Of a DNA stretch of 64,000 bases, positions 54,465 to 63,854 are shown in pieces. Each line of letters opens with the position of its first letter. Position 1 is the first letter of the stretch. The notes beneath the pieces are model-generated. The model was not told the origin of the DNA. It did no database searches and was given only the letters and a program-made list of their open reading frames with translations. Both the position numbers and the translations under genes were made by a program. Origin of the DNA: Methyloglobulus sp. (lineage in GTDB: Bacteria; Pseudomonadota; Gammaproteobacteria; Methylococcales; Methylomonadaceae); the NCBI GenBank assembly GCA_013141505.1, contig JABFQX010000006.1:153300-217299 (forward strand), read 5' to 3'.

Positions 54465-56639
54465 GTGAAAAAACCATCAACAAACGTACTTGATGCAGAA
54501 GCCATCAAAATCGCAGAAGCCAGACATCATGACCCTTTCTCAGTATTAGGTCGGCAGGTAAATAATACCCAAACAAATATAAAAGTATACTTGCCTTATG
54601 CAGAAACCGTAGATCTCAGCCACAATAAATCAGCTTTTCAGCGCATTACCGGCACTGATTTTTTTGAGTGCCTGGTCGGCAAAGAGCCGTTGCCCAAACA
54701 TTACCAATTATCCTGGACAGATAAAAGCGGTAATACGCACGTAAATTATGACCCCTATGACTTTCCAGTGCAGTTGCCTGAATTTGACCAGCATTTGTTC
54801 GGTGAAGGCAAACACTGGCATATTTATGAAAAACTGGGAGGCCATCTGCATAGTGTGGACGGCATTGATGGGGTTTTGTTTGCGGTTTGGGCACCCAGTG
54901 CCGGGCGCGTCAGTGTCGTCGGTGATTTTAACCAATGGGATGGTCGCTGCCACCCCATGCGTAGCCTGGGTGGTGGTGGCTTATGGGAGCTGTTTATTCC
55001 TGGCTTGCAAGAAGGTAGTCTGTATAAATTTGAAATCCTCAACCGTTTCAGCCAGGAAGTTTTATTAAAAACAGACCCTTACGGACAACAGTTTGAGTTC
55101 CGCCCGAACACGTCCGCGATTATAGTCAATGAAAACAGCTACGAATGGCTCGATCACCAATGGTTGGCCGAACGCAGCAACCGTAACTGGCTTCATGCCC
55201 CGATGTCCATTTATGAAGTCCATCTGGGATCATGGCGGCGCGACAAATTAGGTAATTTCCCCAATTACCGCATCCTTGCCGATCAATTGGTCGATTATGT
55301 CAAGCAGCTTGGCTTTACCCATATCGAACTATTGCCTATTACCGAACATCCTTTGGATGCATCTTGGGGTTACCAAACCACCGGTTATTTTGCGCCCACC
55401 AGTCGATTTGGCACGCCGGATGATTTTCGTTACTTTGTTGATACTTTCCATCAGAATGGTATGGGCGTTATCTTGGATTGGGTACCGGCACATTTCCCCA
55501 AAGATGCTTTTGGGCTTGCTCGTTTTGATGGCAGTGCCTTATATGAACACGAAGATCCCCGCAAAGGCGAACACCGCGATTGGGGGACGTTGATCTACAA
55601 TTACGGTCGTAACGAAGTCAAAAATTTCTTATTGGCAAGTGCGGTTTTTTGGCTGGAAGAATTCCATCTCGATGGCTTACGCGTCGATGCCGTTGCGTCC
55701 ATGCTGTATTTGGATTATTCACGAGAAGCAGGGGATTGGATTCCTAACCGCTATGGCGGACGGGAAAATCTGGAAGCCATCGATTTTCTAAGGGAATTGA
55801 ATGCCGTCACCCATGACCAGCACCCTGGAACGGTTATTATGGCGGAAGAATCCACGTCCTGGCCGCAAGTAACACGTCCAACTTGGACTGGCGGACTGGG
55901 CTTTTCGATGAAATGGAACATGGGCTGGATGCACGATGTGCTGTCTTATATGAGCCAGGAATCCGTGCATCGTAAATACCATCATGACCAACTCACCTTC
56001 GGGATGTTGTACGCCTTTACCGAAAATTTTGCCTTACCGTTTTCCCATGATGAAGTGGTGCATGGCAAAGGTTCGCTATTGAGTAAAATGCCCGGTGATG
56101 AATGGCAACGATTTGCAAATTTACGCTTGCTATACACCTTTATGTATACCTATCCGGGAAAAAAACTGCTATTCATGGGCTGTGAATTTGGTCAAGGTAC
56201 CGAATGGAATTTCAACAAGTCCCTGGATTGGTACGTGCTGGATTATCCGCATCATCAAGGTATACAAACGCTGATAAAAGATTTAAATCATCTCTACAGG
56301 GATCATCCAGCACTGCACTATTATGATTTTGATCACCACGGCTTTGAGTGGATTGATTGCCATGATGTACAACAATCGGTGATTAGTTACCGACGTAAGA
56401 GTGAACATGAAGACTTGATTATCGTGCTTAATTTTACCCCCGTGCCACGCGAACAATATCGCATCGGCGTACCTCTAGCAGGCACTTATACGGAGTTACT
56501 CAATTCTGATTCCAAATATTACGATGGCAGCAATATTGGCAATGGTGCCGTATTATCCGAGCCGGTTCCCTGGATGAATCAGGCGAATTCCATTTGCCTT
56601 TCCTTGCCGCCGCTCGGGGCAGTAATATTGAAACTGTAA
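54465..56639 (+). CDS. glgB: 1,4-alpha-glucan branching enzyme
   Basis: GlgB (GH13) makes the alpha-1,6 branches of glycogen. The 724 residues show the N-terminal CBM48 domains ([36 protein letters not shown]), then the catalytic barrel: [18 protein letters not shown], the nucleophile in [20 protein letters not shown], the acid/base in [13 protein letters not shown] and the third Asp in [20 protein letters not shown], ending in a beta domain. The start is GTG with GAGG 12 bases upstream. It opens the plus-strand half of the glycogen locus; the 88-bp gap with glgC holds both promoters. Confidence 0.97.
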   Translation: MKKPSTNVLDAEAIKIAEARHHDPFSVLGRQVNNTQTNIKVYLPYAETVDLSHNKSAFQRITGTDFFECLVGKEPLPKHYQLSWTDKSGNTHVNYDPYDFPVQLPEFDQHLFGEGKHWHIYEKLGGHLHSVDGIDGVLFAVWAPSAGRVSVVGDFNQWDGRCHPMRSLGGGGLWELFIPGLQEGSLYKFEILNRFSQEVLLKTDPYGQQFEFRPNTSAIIVNENSYEWLDHQWLAERSNRNWLHAPMSIYEVHLGSWRRDKLGNFPNYRILADQLVDYVKQLGFTHIELLPITEHPLDASWGYQTTGYFAPTSRFGTPDDFRYFVDTFHQNGMGVILDWVPAHFPKDAFGLARFDGSALYEHEDPRKGEHRDWGTLIYNYGRNEVKNFLLASAVFWLEEFHLDGLRVDAVASMLYLDYSREAGDWIPNRYGGRENLEAIDFLRELNAVTHDQHPGTVIMAEESTSWPQVTRPTWTGGLGFSMKWNMGWMHDVLSYMSQESVHRKYHHDQLTFGMLYAFTENFALPFSHDEVVHGKGSLLSKMPGDEWQRFANLRLLYTFMYTYPGKKLLFMGCEFGQGTEWNFNKSLDWYVLDYPHHQGIQTLIKDLNHLYRDHPALHYYDFDHHGFEWIDCHDVQQSVISYRRKSEHEDLIIVLNFTPVPREQYRIGVPLAGTYTELLNSDSKYYDGSNIGNGAVLSEPVPWMNQANSICLSLPPLGAVILKL

Positions 56640-56701
56640 AACGAAAAATATAAGCGTTTTTTATACTTAAAATTGATAGTTAAGTGATCGACAAGAATCA
56701 T

Positions 56702-58135
56702 ATGAAAAAAATATTGTTTGTAACCAGTGAAGCCCACCCGCTGTTAAAAACAGGTGGGCTTGCCGATGTATCCGGCAGTTTACCAAAGGCGTTGGCAGAA
56801 TTATCGCAAGATGTGCGTTTAATTATACCCAAGTACCACGCCTTAAAAACCTTCAACGACGTACGCTTTTTATGCTCATTACGGGTTGATAATCGCCAAG
56901 TAGACTTGCTTGAAACACAAATGCCCGACAGCGAGGTCAAAGTGTTGCTGCTAGATTACCCTGATTTCTATGGCCGCCCTGGCAACCCTTATGTCGATGC
57001 CGACGGTGATTCCTGGCCTGACAATGCGGAACGGTTCGCCCTGTTTTGCCGCATTGCGGTTGAAGTCGGCATGGATCGGGCGGGGCTGGACTGGCAGCCT
57101 GATATTATCCACTGCAACGATTGGCAAAGCGGTTTGGTGCCCGCCCTGTTGTCGCTTGAGGAGAATCCGCCGCCCAGTGTCTTTACGATTCACAACATGG
57201 CTTATCAAGGCTTATTCCCCGCCGAGAGTATTCGGGGCATCAATCTGCCGGGGCAACTGTGGCATCCTGATGGTGTGGAATTCCATCAGATGCTGTCTTT
57301 CATCAAGGGCGGATTAGTCTATGCCGACCATATAACCACGGTCAGCCCGACGTATGCCCTGGAAATCCAAACCCCAGCTTTTGGCTACGGACTGGAAGGT
57401 TTGTTGCAACACAGAAAAGACGATTTAACAGGCATTATCAACGGCATTGATATTGATCTTTGGAATCCACAGGATGATCCTTTAATCCCCCAACCTTACC
57501 AAGCGAAAACGCTCGCTAAAAAACAGTCCAACAAGTCTGAATTACAGCAACACTTTGCGTTGCCGGTTGATGCTGATGTGCCGCTGTTTGGCCTGATAGG
57601 ACGTTTGGTTGACCAAAAAGGTATTGATTTAATCATCGATTGCTTGCCGGAAATGATGACAATGCCTTTGCAGTTTGTGTTGTTGGGAGCTGGCGAAAAA
57701 GATTATGAGCGGCGCTTGCAAAATATAGCGGATTTATTTGCCGATAAAATGGCGGTTACTGTCGGCTATAATGAACCTCTGGCACATCTCATTGAAGCGG
57801 GTGCCGATGTTTTTTTAATGCCGTCACGATTTGAACCCTGCGGCCTCAATCAGATGTACAGCCAACGCTATGGGACTTTACCCATCGTCAGGAAAACCGG
57901 CGGCCTGGCTGACACGGTGGTTGATGCCTTGCCTCATACCATTGCTGACAATACCGCCACCGGCTTTGTCTTCAACGATGCCAGTGCCAGTTCATTATTG
58001 GAAGCTATAAAACGTACTTTGATGGCCTATAGCGATAAAAAAGCCTGGGCAAAAATTCAGGCGAATGCGATGAAAGCCGATTTTTCCTGGCAATATAGCG
58101 CAGAACAGTATTTAAAGTTGTACCGAAGTTTGTGA
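56702..58135 (+). CDS. glgA: Glycogen synthase (ADP-glucose type)
   Basis: GlgA adds glucose from ADP-glucose to glycogen. The 477 residues have the GT5 features: KTGGLADVSGSLPKAL near the N-terminus, HCNDWQSGLVPALL, VFTIHNMAYQGLFP, GLIGRLVDQKGIDLI, and SRFEPCGLNQMYSQRYGTLPIVRKTGGLADTV. The ATG at 56702 gives the classic MKKILFVTSEA start; a GTG 18 bp upstream would add six residues. It follows glgB by 62 bp. GlgC's product ADP-glucose is used here, so the two halves of the locus complete glycogen synthesis. Confidence 0.96.
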   Translation: MKKILFVTSEAHPLLKTGGLADVSGSLPKALAELSQDVRLIIPKYHALKTFNDVRFLCSLRVDNRQVDLLETQMPDSEVKVLLLDYPDFYGRPGNPYVDADGDSWPDNAERFALFCRIAVEVGMDRAGLDWQPDIIHCNDWQSGLVPALLSLEENPPPSVFTIHNMAYQGLFPAESIRGINLPGQLWHPDGVEFHQMLSFIKGGLVYADHITTVSPTYALEIQTPAFGYGLEGLLQHRKDDLTGIINGIDIDLWNPQDDPLIPQPYQAKTLAKKQSNKSELQQHFALPVDADVPLFGLIGRLVDQKGIDLIIDCLPEMMTMPLQFVLLGAGEKDYERRLQNIADLFADKMAVTVGYNEPLAHLIEAGADVFLMPSRFEPCGLNQMYSQRYGTLPIVRKTGGLADTVVDALPHTIADNTATGFVFNDASASSLLEAIKRTLMAYSDKKAWAKIQANAMKADFSWQYSAEQYLKLYRSL

Positions 58136-58207
58136 CAATTATTTAGCCGAAAACGGGTGGCTTTTATGCCAATTGCTATTCGTTTTCAGCATATTTCGGG
58201 AGGTTTT

Positions 58208-59011
58208 TTGAGAAAGCAAATCTTGGCTTTGTTGATGCTGGTGCCAGCCTTGGTTTTTGCAGAATCTGTGGTTGAAGTTATCTCGGTATATAATCGACCG
58301 GCTTCAGAAATTCAGCCGTTGCTCCTGCCTATGCTGGAAGAGTCTGATCACATCGTCGCCAATGGCGATACGCTGATCGTAAAGACCACACCCGAACGCC
58401 TGGCAACGATTACTAAACTCATCGGAAAACTGGATAGCCCACTGACTAATCTGCAAATTAGCGTTATCCAAAGCCAGGAAACCACTGCTGAACAACTCAA
58501 TGCAGGGGTTCGCTTTGATGTCGCTGTTCCTTGGCAACGTCTTGACCATACCAAAAGTCGTGGGGATGCTTACTACAATCAATCACGTGGCAATAACACG
58601 AATAAAAACACCCAAATCATCAGAACGACTGACGGCGCGACCGCGTATATCAAAGCCGGCAGTGTCGTGCCAATCACTAACTATCAAGTCTACCGCGACG
58701 GCTACGGTTATCCCTACGAAAACAGGTCAACCCAGTTGGTCGAAGCGACCACAGGATTTGCGGTGACGCCAAAATTGATTGGTGAACAAGTCAACCTGGA
58801 AGTATCGCCTTGGTCTGATCATTATAGCGGCAAGGGCCAATTCCAAACCCAATCGGCGGAAACGTCTATTCGGGTGAACCTGGGCGAATGGGTCGATTTA
58901 GGCGGAGTTGCGGAAACGGGTCAAAGCAGCAACAATGGTGGATTAAATTACAATCAACAATTCAGCCAAAACAACCTGCATATTTTGGTGAAGGTCGATA
59001 TCGTCAATTAA
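58208..59011 (+). CDS. Secretin-related periplasmic protein
   Basis: A 267-residue protein with a signal peptide (RKQILALLMLVPALVFAES). The mature start SVVEVISVYNRPASEIQPLLLPMLEESDHIVANGDTLIVKTTPERLATITKLIGKLD is a secretin N1/NolW-type fold. The second half (about residues 90-265) includes GATAYIKAGSVVPITNY, FAVTPKLIGEQVNLEVSPW and VNLGEWVDLGGV, the beta strands that in GspD/PilQ lead to the barrel. It is much shorter than true secretins (500-700 residues), so it is unlikely to form a full pore. The start is uncertain: TTG 58208 has a strong GGGAGG site and fits the signal peptide; ATG 58166 is an alternative. It follows glgA by 72 bp. Confidence 0.75.
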   Translation: MRKQILALLMLVPALVFAESVVEVISVYNRPASEIQPLLLPMLEESDHIVANGDTLIVKTTPERLATITKLIGKLDSPLTNLQISVIQSQETTAEQLNAGVRFDVAVPWQRLDHTKSRGDAYYNQSRGNNTNKNTQIIRTTDGATAYIKAGSVVPITNYQVYRDGYGYPYENRSTQLVEATTGFAVTPKLIGEQVNLEVSPWSDHYSGKGQFQTQSAETSIRVNLGEWVDLGGVAETGQSSNNGGLNYNQQFSQNNLHILVKVDIVN

Positions 59012-59035
59012 CACCGGGCGCAATCAAGATACTTA

Positions 59036-59251
59036 TCAATTATCAAGATGATCGCCACTGCTGTTAATTTTATTCTCCCTGAACTCTTTGGCAACAAACA
59101 CAACAACACACAAAACAACCAGAAACGCAGCAATGGTCATTTCTGCTTTCATAAAGAATTCAATGGTCAGCGGTTCAAACCATAATTGGACTATGCCGAG
59201 CATCACGGCCAATACAAACAACCCCACTCCTATTGCAATGCCCATCTTCAT
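59036..59251 (-). CDS. Small membrane protein
   Basis: A 71-residue protein with two hydrophobic segments (residues 4-24 and 40-55), then a charged tail KEFRENKINSSGDHLDN. No family is recognised. It lies 8 bp after ybjQ on the same strand, so they are probably co-transcribed, which makes it more credible than an isolated small frame. The coding frame has no good ribosome binding site of its own, consistent with coupling. Confidence 0.5.
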   Translation of the reverse strand: MKMGIAIGVGLFVLAVMLGIVQLWFEPLTIEFFMKAEMTIAAFLVVLCVVVFVAKEFRENKINSSGDHLDN

Positions 59252-59259
59252 TGACTTAC

Positions 59260-59589
59260 CTAATTTGGCCTAACCGTGACCGCAGTACCATAACAGATAA
59301 CTTCGGTGACACCATTCATAATCTCGGTTGCGTCATATCTCATGGCAATAATCGCGTTGGCACCGTTTTTTTCGGCTTGAACAGTCATCAGTTTATACGC
59401 GTCTTTTCTGGCTTGTTCGCACATGTTCGAATAGATGGTGATGTTGCCACCAAAAATCGTTTGCAGTCCGCCAAAGAAAGAGCCAACGATTGACCGTGAC
59501 CTCACCACAATTCCACGTACAACGCCTACGTTACTAACTATTTGGTGGCCAGGTAATTCTAAAGCGGTCGTAACTTTGTTTGCGTCCAA
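59260..59589 (-). CDS. YbjQ/UPF0145 family protein
   Basis: A 109-residue YbjQ-family protein: [62 protein letters not shown] and then [35 protein letters not shown]. The family forms pentamers with a heavy-metal-associated fold; the function is unknown. A GAGGAAC site precedes the ATG. It lies with the small membrane protein gene after it. Confidence 0.92.
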   Translation of the reverse strand: MDANKVTTALELPGHQIVSNVGVVRGIVVRSRSIVGSFFGGLQTIFGGNITIYSNMCEQARKDAYKLMTVQAEKNGANAIIAMRYDATEIMNGVTEVICYGTAVTVRPN

Positions 59590-59766
59590 TATGTTCCTCC
59601 ATTAAAGGGATTGTTAGTGTGCCGTATCTTCCTCCCTTCCATCAACTTTGACAAGATTAGCTTCTCCAGTTTGGTAACAACCTGAAAAATAGCAGAGGTT
59701 CCCCTGCCGCAAAAAACTATTTTGTTTTGATGCTGTATACTATCGGGGATTATAGAAGGTAACAGT

Positions 59767-60366
59767 ATGAAGCAATTACACAGAACAGATTTGTTTGGCT
59801 GGTCGGAATTTAATCCAGAGCGGAACCTGGATTTTTATAGCGTATTGTGGGTAAGGGCAGAAGGCAATGTGTTAATTGACCCTTTACCCCTATCGGCACA
59901 TGACCAGAATCATTTACGCCAATTGGGCGGGGCAAAAATTATCGTTATTACCAACAGTGACCATTGTCGGGATGCCTTTCATATTGCCAAAGTCACGGGA
60001 GCGGCCCTATACGGCCCCGAAAGCGAACGGAGTAATTTCCCTATAACGTGTGATCATTGGTTGCATGATAATCAGGCAATTGTGCCAGGATTGGTAGCGT
60101 ATCAATTACAGGGATCAAAAACGTCTGGTGAACTGGCACTGGTGCTAGAACAGACTACACTTATTACTGGGGATTTGATCAGATGCCATACAGCCGGTAA
60201 ATTGTGCATTCTGCCGGACGCTAAATTGACCGACTCAGTTCTAGCCAAACAGTCTGTAAAACGGTTGGCAAATCTAAGCGGAATCACAACAGTACTTGTT
60301 GGTGACGGCTGGCCCTTATTTGTTCAAGGCGGGCAAGCCCTTAACGCGTTGGCGGATTCCCTGTAA
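59767..60366 (+). CDS. Metallo-beta-lactamase-fold protein with incomplete metal site
   Basis: A 199-residue protein that follows the metallo-beta-lactamase fold order: SVLWVRAEGNVLIDPLPLSAHDQ, a segment where HxHxDH is expected but which reads ITNSDHCRDA, ELALVLEQTTLITGDLIRCHTAG and VLVGDGWPLFVQGG. Only the final Asp-His of the first motif remains, and the later GD is present. It may bind one metal or none, so hydrolase activity is doubtful. The start follows AAGGTAACAGT. It stands alone. Confidence 0.75.
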   Translation: MKQLHRTDLFGWSEFNPERNLDFYSVLWVRAEGNVLIDPLPLSAHDQNHLRQLGGAKIIVITNSDHCRDAFHIAKVTGAALYGPESERSNFPITCDHWLHDNQAIVPGLVAYQLQGSKTSGELALVLEQTTLITGDLIRCHTAGKLCILPDAKLTDSVLAKQSVKRLANLSGITTVLVGDGWPLFVQGGQALNALADSL

Positions 60367-60480
60367 TGTTAAAAAATCTGAAACTAAAATAGATTTATTT
60401 TGTCCACCTAAAGCAAAACTTAAGCTCAAGTGGATTATAAAGCGGATAGTTTATATTTAACTAAATTTCAAGGTGTGGAT

Positions 60481-60711
60481 ATGGCAAACCCTAAGTATTT
60501 ATCAATGAACGTCACTGATTTGCGTCGCAAACTACGTCGGTCTAATACCCCCAAAATTGACGACCTCAGTGAGCAAGAGCGTCGTAAGGCAGAAGACCGT
60601 CGTCAACTCGTCAGCGAATCAAGTCAAGCCGAAGACGAAGCTCAACGCATTTGGTTAACGCCCGGCGAACGGACATTAATTGAAGATCTTTATCTTCTGG
60701 ATGACAAATAA
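60481..60711 (+). CDS. Small charged protein of unknown function
   Basis: A 76-residue protein rich in Arg, Glu and Asp, with a helical middle (DLSEQERRKAEDRRQLVSES) and a C-terminal LTPGERTLIEDLYLLD. The ATG at 60481 is chosen because AAGGTG is 6-9 bases upstream; an upstream GTG (60430) would add 17 residues. No family is recognised. It converges on rluB, whose stop lies 6 bp away. Confidence 0.55.
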   Translation: MANPKYLSMNVTDLRRKLRRSNTPKIDDLSEQERRKAEDRRQLVSESSQAEDEAQRIWLTPGERTLIEDLYLLDDK

Positions 60712-60716
60712 TTCTG

Positions 60717-61661
60717 TCATTTATTTCGATTGCCGCTATCCGGTTTAGCCGTCTGTTGTGCGCCGGAAGCCAGTGCTTCTGGCTTAATACCAGAGAACTC
60801 AAACAACAGTTCTAATTCCTTAGAATCCAGCTCATAAAACGAGTGTGCCTTTAGCCGCTCCGGCAACACCACAGGTCCATACCGCACCCGCATCAAGCGG
60901 CTAACCACGACATTTTGTGACTCCCACAAGCGTCTGACCAAACGATTACGGCCTTCTTTAACCGTAACGTAATACCATTTATTAGCACCCTCGCCTGCAT
61001 AAAAACGGATGTCGTCAAACTTGGCGAGACCATCTTCTAATTCTACGCCTTGCTTTAACCTTTCGATGATAGCATCGGGAATTTCACCTAAAACCCGAAC
61101 CGCATATTCGCGTTCGACCTGGGTGGACGGATGCATCAATTTGTTAGCCAATTCGCCGTTATTGGTGACCAACAACAAGCCTGATGTGTTGATGTCAAGT
61201 CTACCGACGGCTATCCACCGTGATGCAACCAAACTCGGCAATTGCGTGAACACCACTGGGCGACCTTCGGGATCACGCCGGGTAACGACTTCCCCAGTCG
61301 GCTTGTGGTACAGCAACACCCGCGTGGGTTGCACGGAAAACTTGTCCCAGTTTACGACGCGGTCATTAATGGTTAAATAATCGCCCGCTTTGATACGCGT
61401 ACCCAAGGTAACGGTTGCGCCATTGAGTTTCAACCGCCCTTCTTCAATCCAGCGTTCGATTTCCCTTCGGGAACCAATGCCGCCCCGCGCCAACACTTTT
61501 TGGATGCGCTCACCCAGCCCGGCATCTGCGGTATCTATTTTTCGTGCCGCAACCGCTGGTTCAAACGGCTGTGCTTTCGCCGAGTTCTTCACCCATGTCT
61601 TCTTGGTTGTCGGTGGTCGCTTGGGCGAATTCGTCTTGCTTGTCGGTGGTTTGTTCTTCAC
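60717..61661 (-). CDS. rluB: 23S rRNA pseudouridine(2605) synthase
   Basis: RluB isomerises U2605 of 23S rRNA. After a Lys/Pro/Thr-rich extension of about 48 residues comes an S4 RNA-binding domain (LGERIQKVLARGGIGSRREIERWIEEGRLKLNG) and the catalytic RsuA-family domain with GRLDINTSGLLLVTNNGELANKLMHPS (catalytic Asp). The start is GTG 61661 with AGGAAGAGA upstream; the gene overlaps the scpB end by about 100 bp. Its place after scpB is conserved in Gammaproteobacteria. Confidence 0.93.
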   Translation of the reverse strand: MKNKPPTSKTNSPKRPPTTKKTWVKNSAKAQPFEPAVAARKIDTADAGLGERIQKVLARGGIGSRREIERWIEEGRLKLNGATVTLGTRIKAGDYLTINDRVVNWDKFSVQPTRVLLYHKPTGEVVTRRDPEGRPVVFTQLPSLVASRWIAVGRLDINTSGLLLVTNNGELANKLMHPSTQVEREYAVRVLGEIPDAIIERLKQGVELEDGLAKFDDIRFYAGEGANKWYYVTVKEGRNRLVRRLWESQNVVVSRLMRVRYGPVVLPERLKAHSFYELDSKELELLFEFSGIKPEALASGAQQTAKPDSGNRNK

Positions 61662-62220
61662 TCTCTTCCTGTAGGATGTGTTGCGCGTTATCTAAGGACA
61701 AATCAAGGTCTTGAATCTCTTGCAAAGTCGGTAGATCGTTTAAGGTAGTAACATTGAAATAATCCAGAAATTGTTTGGTCGTGCCGTATAACCCCGGACG
61801 GCCTGGCGCTTCTTTATGAGCGACGACCTTGATCCATTCACGCTCCAGCAATGTTTGGATAATGCTTGAGCTGACACTAACACCGCGTATGTCTTCAATG
61901 TCACCGCGTGTCACGGGCTGACGGTAAGCAATGATCGCCAAAGTTTCCAGCAAGGCGCGGGAATAGCGTGGCGGTTTTTCTTCAAACAAGCGTGATACCC
62001 AGCGCGACAATTCCTGCCTGACCTGAAAACGATAGCCACTGGCGACGTGCTTTAATTCGATAGGCCGGTCACGATAATCTTCTGTGATAGACTCGATTGC
62101 TGCTTGTACCTCAAAAAATTCCGGTTGCTCAATTTCCGGGAACACCTGCTGAATCTGCTTGACCGTCATCGGACGGTTGGCGGCAAAAATGATGGCTTCA
62201 ACGATGCGTTTTATTTCCAT
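61561..62220 (-). CDS. scpB: Segregation and condensation protein B
   Basis: ScpB is a winged-helix subunit of the bacterial condensin SMC-ScpAB. The recognised part starts MEIKRIVEAIIFAANRPMTVKQIQQVFPE and continues with the winged-helix segments ELSRWVSRLFEEKPPRYSRALLETLAIIAYRQPVTRGDIEDIRGVSVSSSIIQTLLEREWI and EAPGRPGLYGTTKQFLDYF, then an acidic Gln/Glu-rich tail. The ATG at 62220 gives 219 residues and begins 16 bp after the scpA stop with a GGAT site. Starts at 62310 or 62568 would run inside scpA and add low-complexity residues. Confidence 0.9.
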   Translation of the reverse strand: MEIKRIVEAIIFAANRPMTVKQIQQVFPEIEQPEFFEVQAAIESITEDYRDRPIELKHVASGYRFQVRQELSRWVSRLFEEKPPRYSRALLETLAIIAYRQPVTRGDIEDIRGVSVSSSIIQTLLEREWIKVVAHKEAPGRPGLYGTTKQFLDYFNVTTLNDLPTLQEIQDLDLSLDNAQHILQEESEEQTTDKQDEFAQATTDNQEDMGEELGESTAV

Positions 62221-62236
62221 GTTGACATCCAGTAAC

Positions 62237-63133
62237 TCAATGGCCGGATCCGGCAATACTGGCTCGACTTCCACCACTTCCGTCAACGCCTCCGTCTCCG
62301 CCATTTCCATCGAGGGCGTGGATAGCGTTGGCGGTTCTAACTCGCAGCTCGCTGAAAGGTTCGGATTGGAAGATGTCAATGAGACGCTCTTTGCTGAGCT
62401 CGAGAATGGCCAGAAACGAGACGACGACCCCTTGTCGTCCTTCTTTTCTGAGGAAAAGTTGCGAAAAAAGGAGACTATCCGCTCCTTCAAGGTAAGCCAA
62501 AATGGTTGACATTCGTTCACGGACAGATAAGGGTTCCTTGGTGATGTGGTGGTGGCTGAGCTGGTCAACCCGTTTCAGGACATACTGGAATGCCAGCAGC
62601 ATTTCTTGCAATTGAATGTCCGGCAATTGTTGTTTGATATCCAATTTGGATACGTCCACGACGGCGGCAAAAATGTCGCGTTCCAACCGGGGCATCAGGT
62701 CGATTTCTTCGGCAACGCTCTTGATACACTCGTATTCTTGTAAGCGGCGGATTAAGGTCGCCCTGGGGTCTTCTTCCTCGTCTTCGCTTTCTGTTTGCCT
62801 TGGCAACAGCATCCGGGATTTTATTTCCGCTAGTACGGCTGCCATCACCAGATATTCTGCGGCCAGTTCCATTTTAAGATTGCCCATCACCTGAATATAA
62901 GCAATGTACTGATGGGTAATCTGGGCAATTGGTATATTGATAATGTCCAGATTTTGCCGACGTATCAAGTACAGCAACAAATCCAGCGGCCCTTCAAACA
63001 GGTCAAGAAATACCTCCAGAGCATCCGGTGGAATATACAGGTCTTCCGGCAACTGATTAAACGGCGCACCGTTGACGATAGCGTAGGCATGCGGCTCAAT
63101 GGCTCGTTCAACAGGATTTTCAAGCATATTCAT
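62237..63133 (-). CDS. scpA: Segregation and condensation protein A
   Basis: ScpA is the kleisin bridging the SMC heads. The 298 residues contain the N-terminal FLDLFEGPLDLLLYLIRRQNLDIINIPIAQITHQYIAYI SMC-neck-binding helices, AAEYLVMAAVLAEIKSRMLLP and a C-terminal winged helix (SVRERMSTILAYLEG and VVVSFLAILELSKERLIDIFQSEPFSELRVRTA). A low-complexity Gly/Asp-rich tail of about 25 residues ends it. ATG 63133 and 63127 are both possible starts. It forms an operon with scpB, rluB and perhaps the upstream protease gene. Confidence 0.93.
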   Translation of the reverse strand: MNMLENPVERAIEPHAYAIVNGAPFNQLPEDLYIPPDALEVFLDLFEGPLDLLLYLIRRQNLDIINIPIAQITHQYIAYIQVMGNLKMELAAEYLVMAAVLAEIKSRMLLPRQTESEDEEEDPRATLIRRLQEYECIKSVAEEIDLMPRLERDIFAAVVDVSKLDIKQQLPDIQLQEMLLAFQYVLKRVDQLSHHHITKEPLSVRERMSTILAYLEGADSLLFSQLFLRKEGRQGVVVSFLAILELSKERLIDIFQSEPFSELRVRTANAIHALDGNGGDGGVDGSGGSRASIAGSGH

Positions 63134-63182
63134 TGGATTATTCTAGCAAATAAGGCAATGGCTAACGAATAGTCAACGGGAT

Positions 63183-63845
63183 TTAGTTTAACCCGGCAAT
63201 TGATAAAAACAGGTTTTGGGCATAATACATCGGGTATGCAAGGATGGTATTCAGGATTTTGGTATACAGCAAAATCAGTAAAATAATAAACCCGTACCGT
63301 TCTAGTTGGTTATATTGCCAAGCCAAGCGAGGCGGCAAAATACCCGCCAGGACGCGGCTACCGTCCAACGGCGGTATAGGCAATAGGTTGATTAACGCCA
63401 AGACAAGGTTAATGGAAATACCGGCAATCCCTGTGTAAATAAGCGGTAAAGAGATATTTTCAGCAGTTCCGCCTATGGTTACGCCGATGCGGGCGAGCAA
63501 AGCCCAGCCTATCGCCATAAGTACATTTGAGATTGGCCCAGCTAGTGCAACAATAGCCATATCATGCAAAGGTTTTTTGAAGTTGCGTGCATCCACAGGT
63601 ACGGGCTTTGCCCAACCAAAAATAAACCCCGTCCCCGTCAGCAACAGCAACCCTGGGAGAATGATAGTACCGAGCGGGTCGATATGCTTGATAGGATTTA
63701 AAGTCAACCGCCCCAGCATGAAAGCGGTATTGTCGCCGTATTTTTTAGCGACCCAACCGTGTGCAGTTTCATGCACGGTAATTGCAAAAATTACCGGCAA
63801 TATCCACACAGCTATGCGCTGCACCATCGTCAATTCGTCCATCAT
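63183..63845 (-). CDS. Site-2 protease family (M50) membrane protein
   Basis: A 220-residue membrane metalloprotease homologue. It has HETAHGW (His25, Glu26, His29; the HExxH zinc site) in the first membrane region, a conserved NP and GP segment (LNPIKHIDPLGTIILPGLLLL) and the NLLPIPPLDGSRVL motif with the third zinc ligand, the Asp in PLDG. There is no PDZ domain, so it belongs to the short YwhC-like branch. The substrate is unknown. Short S2P genes next to scpA and a Sua5/YciO gene are common in Gammaproteobacteria. Confidence 0.9.
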   Translation of the reverse strand: MMDELTMVQRIAVWILPVIFAITVHETAHGWVAKKYGDNTAFMLGRLTLNPIKHIDPLGTIILPGLLLLTGTGFIFGWAKPVPVDARNFKKPLHDMAIVALAGPISNVLMAIGWALLARIGVTIGGTAENISLPLIYTGIAGISINLVLALINLLPIPPLDGSRVLAGILPPRLAWQYNQLERYGFIILLILLYTKILNTILAYPMYYAQNLFLSIAGLN

Positions 63846-63854
63846 TTATTCCTG

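Noticed and set aside
54377-54508. 44-residue N-terminal extension of GlgC
   Set aside because: It has no homology to GlgC, runs into the start of glgB, and the ATG at 54376 has a clear ribosome binding site.
62221-62568. 116-residue extension of ScpB
   Set aside because: It lies within scpA in another frame, is Ser/Thr/Glu low-complexity and is missing from the family.
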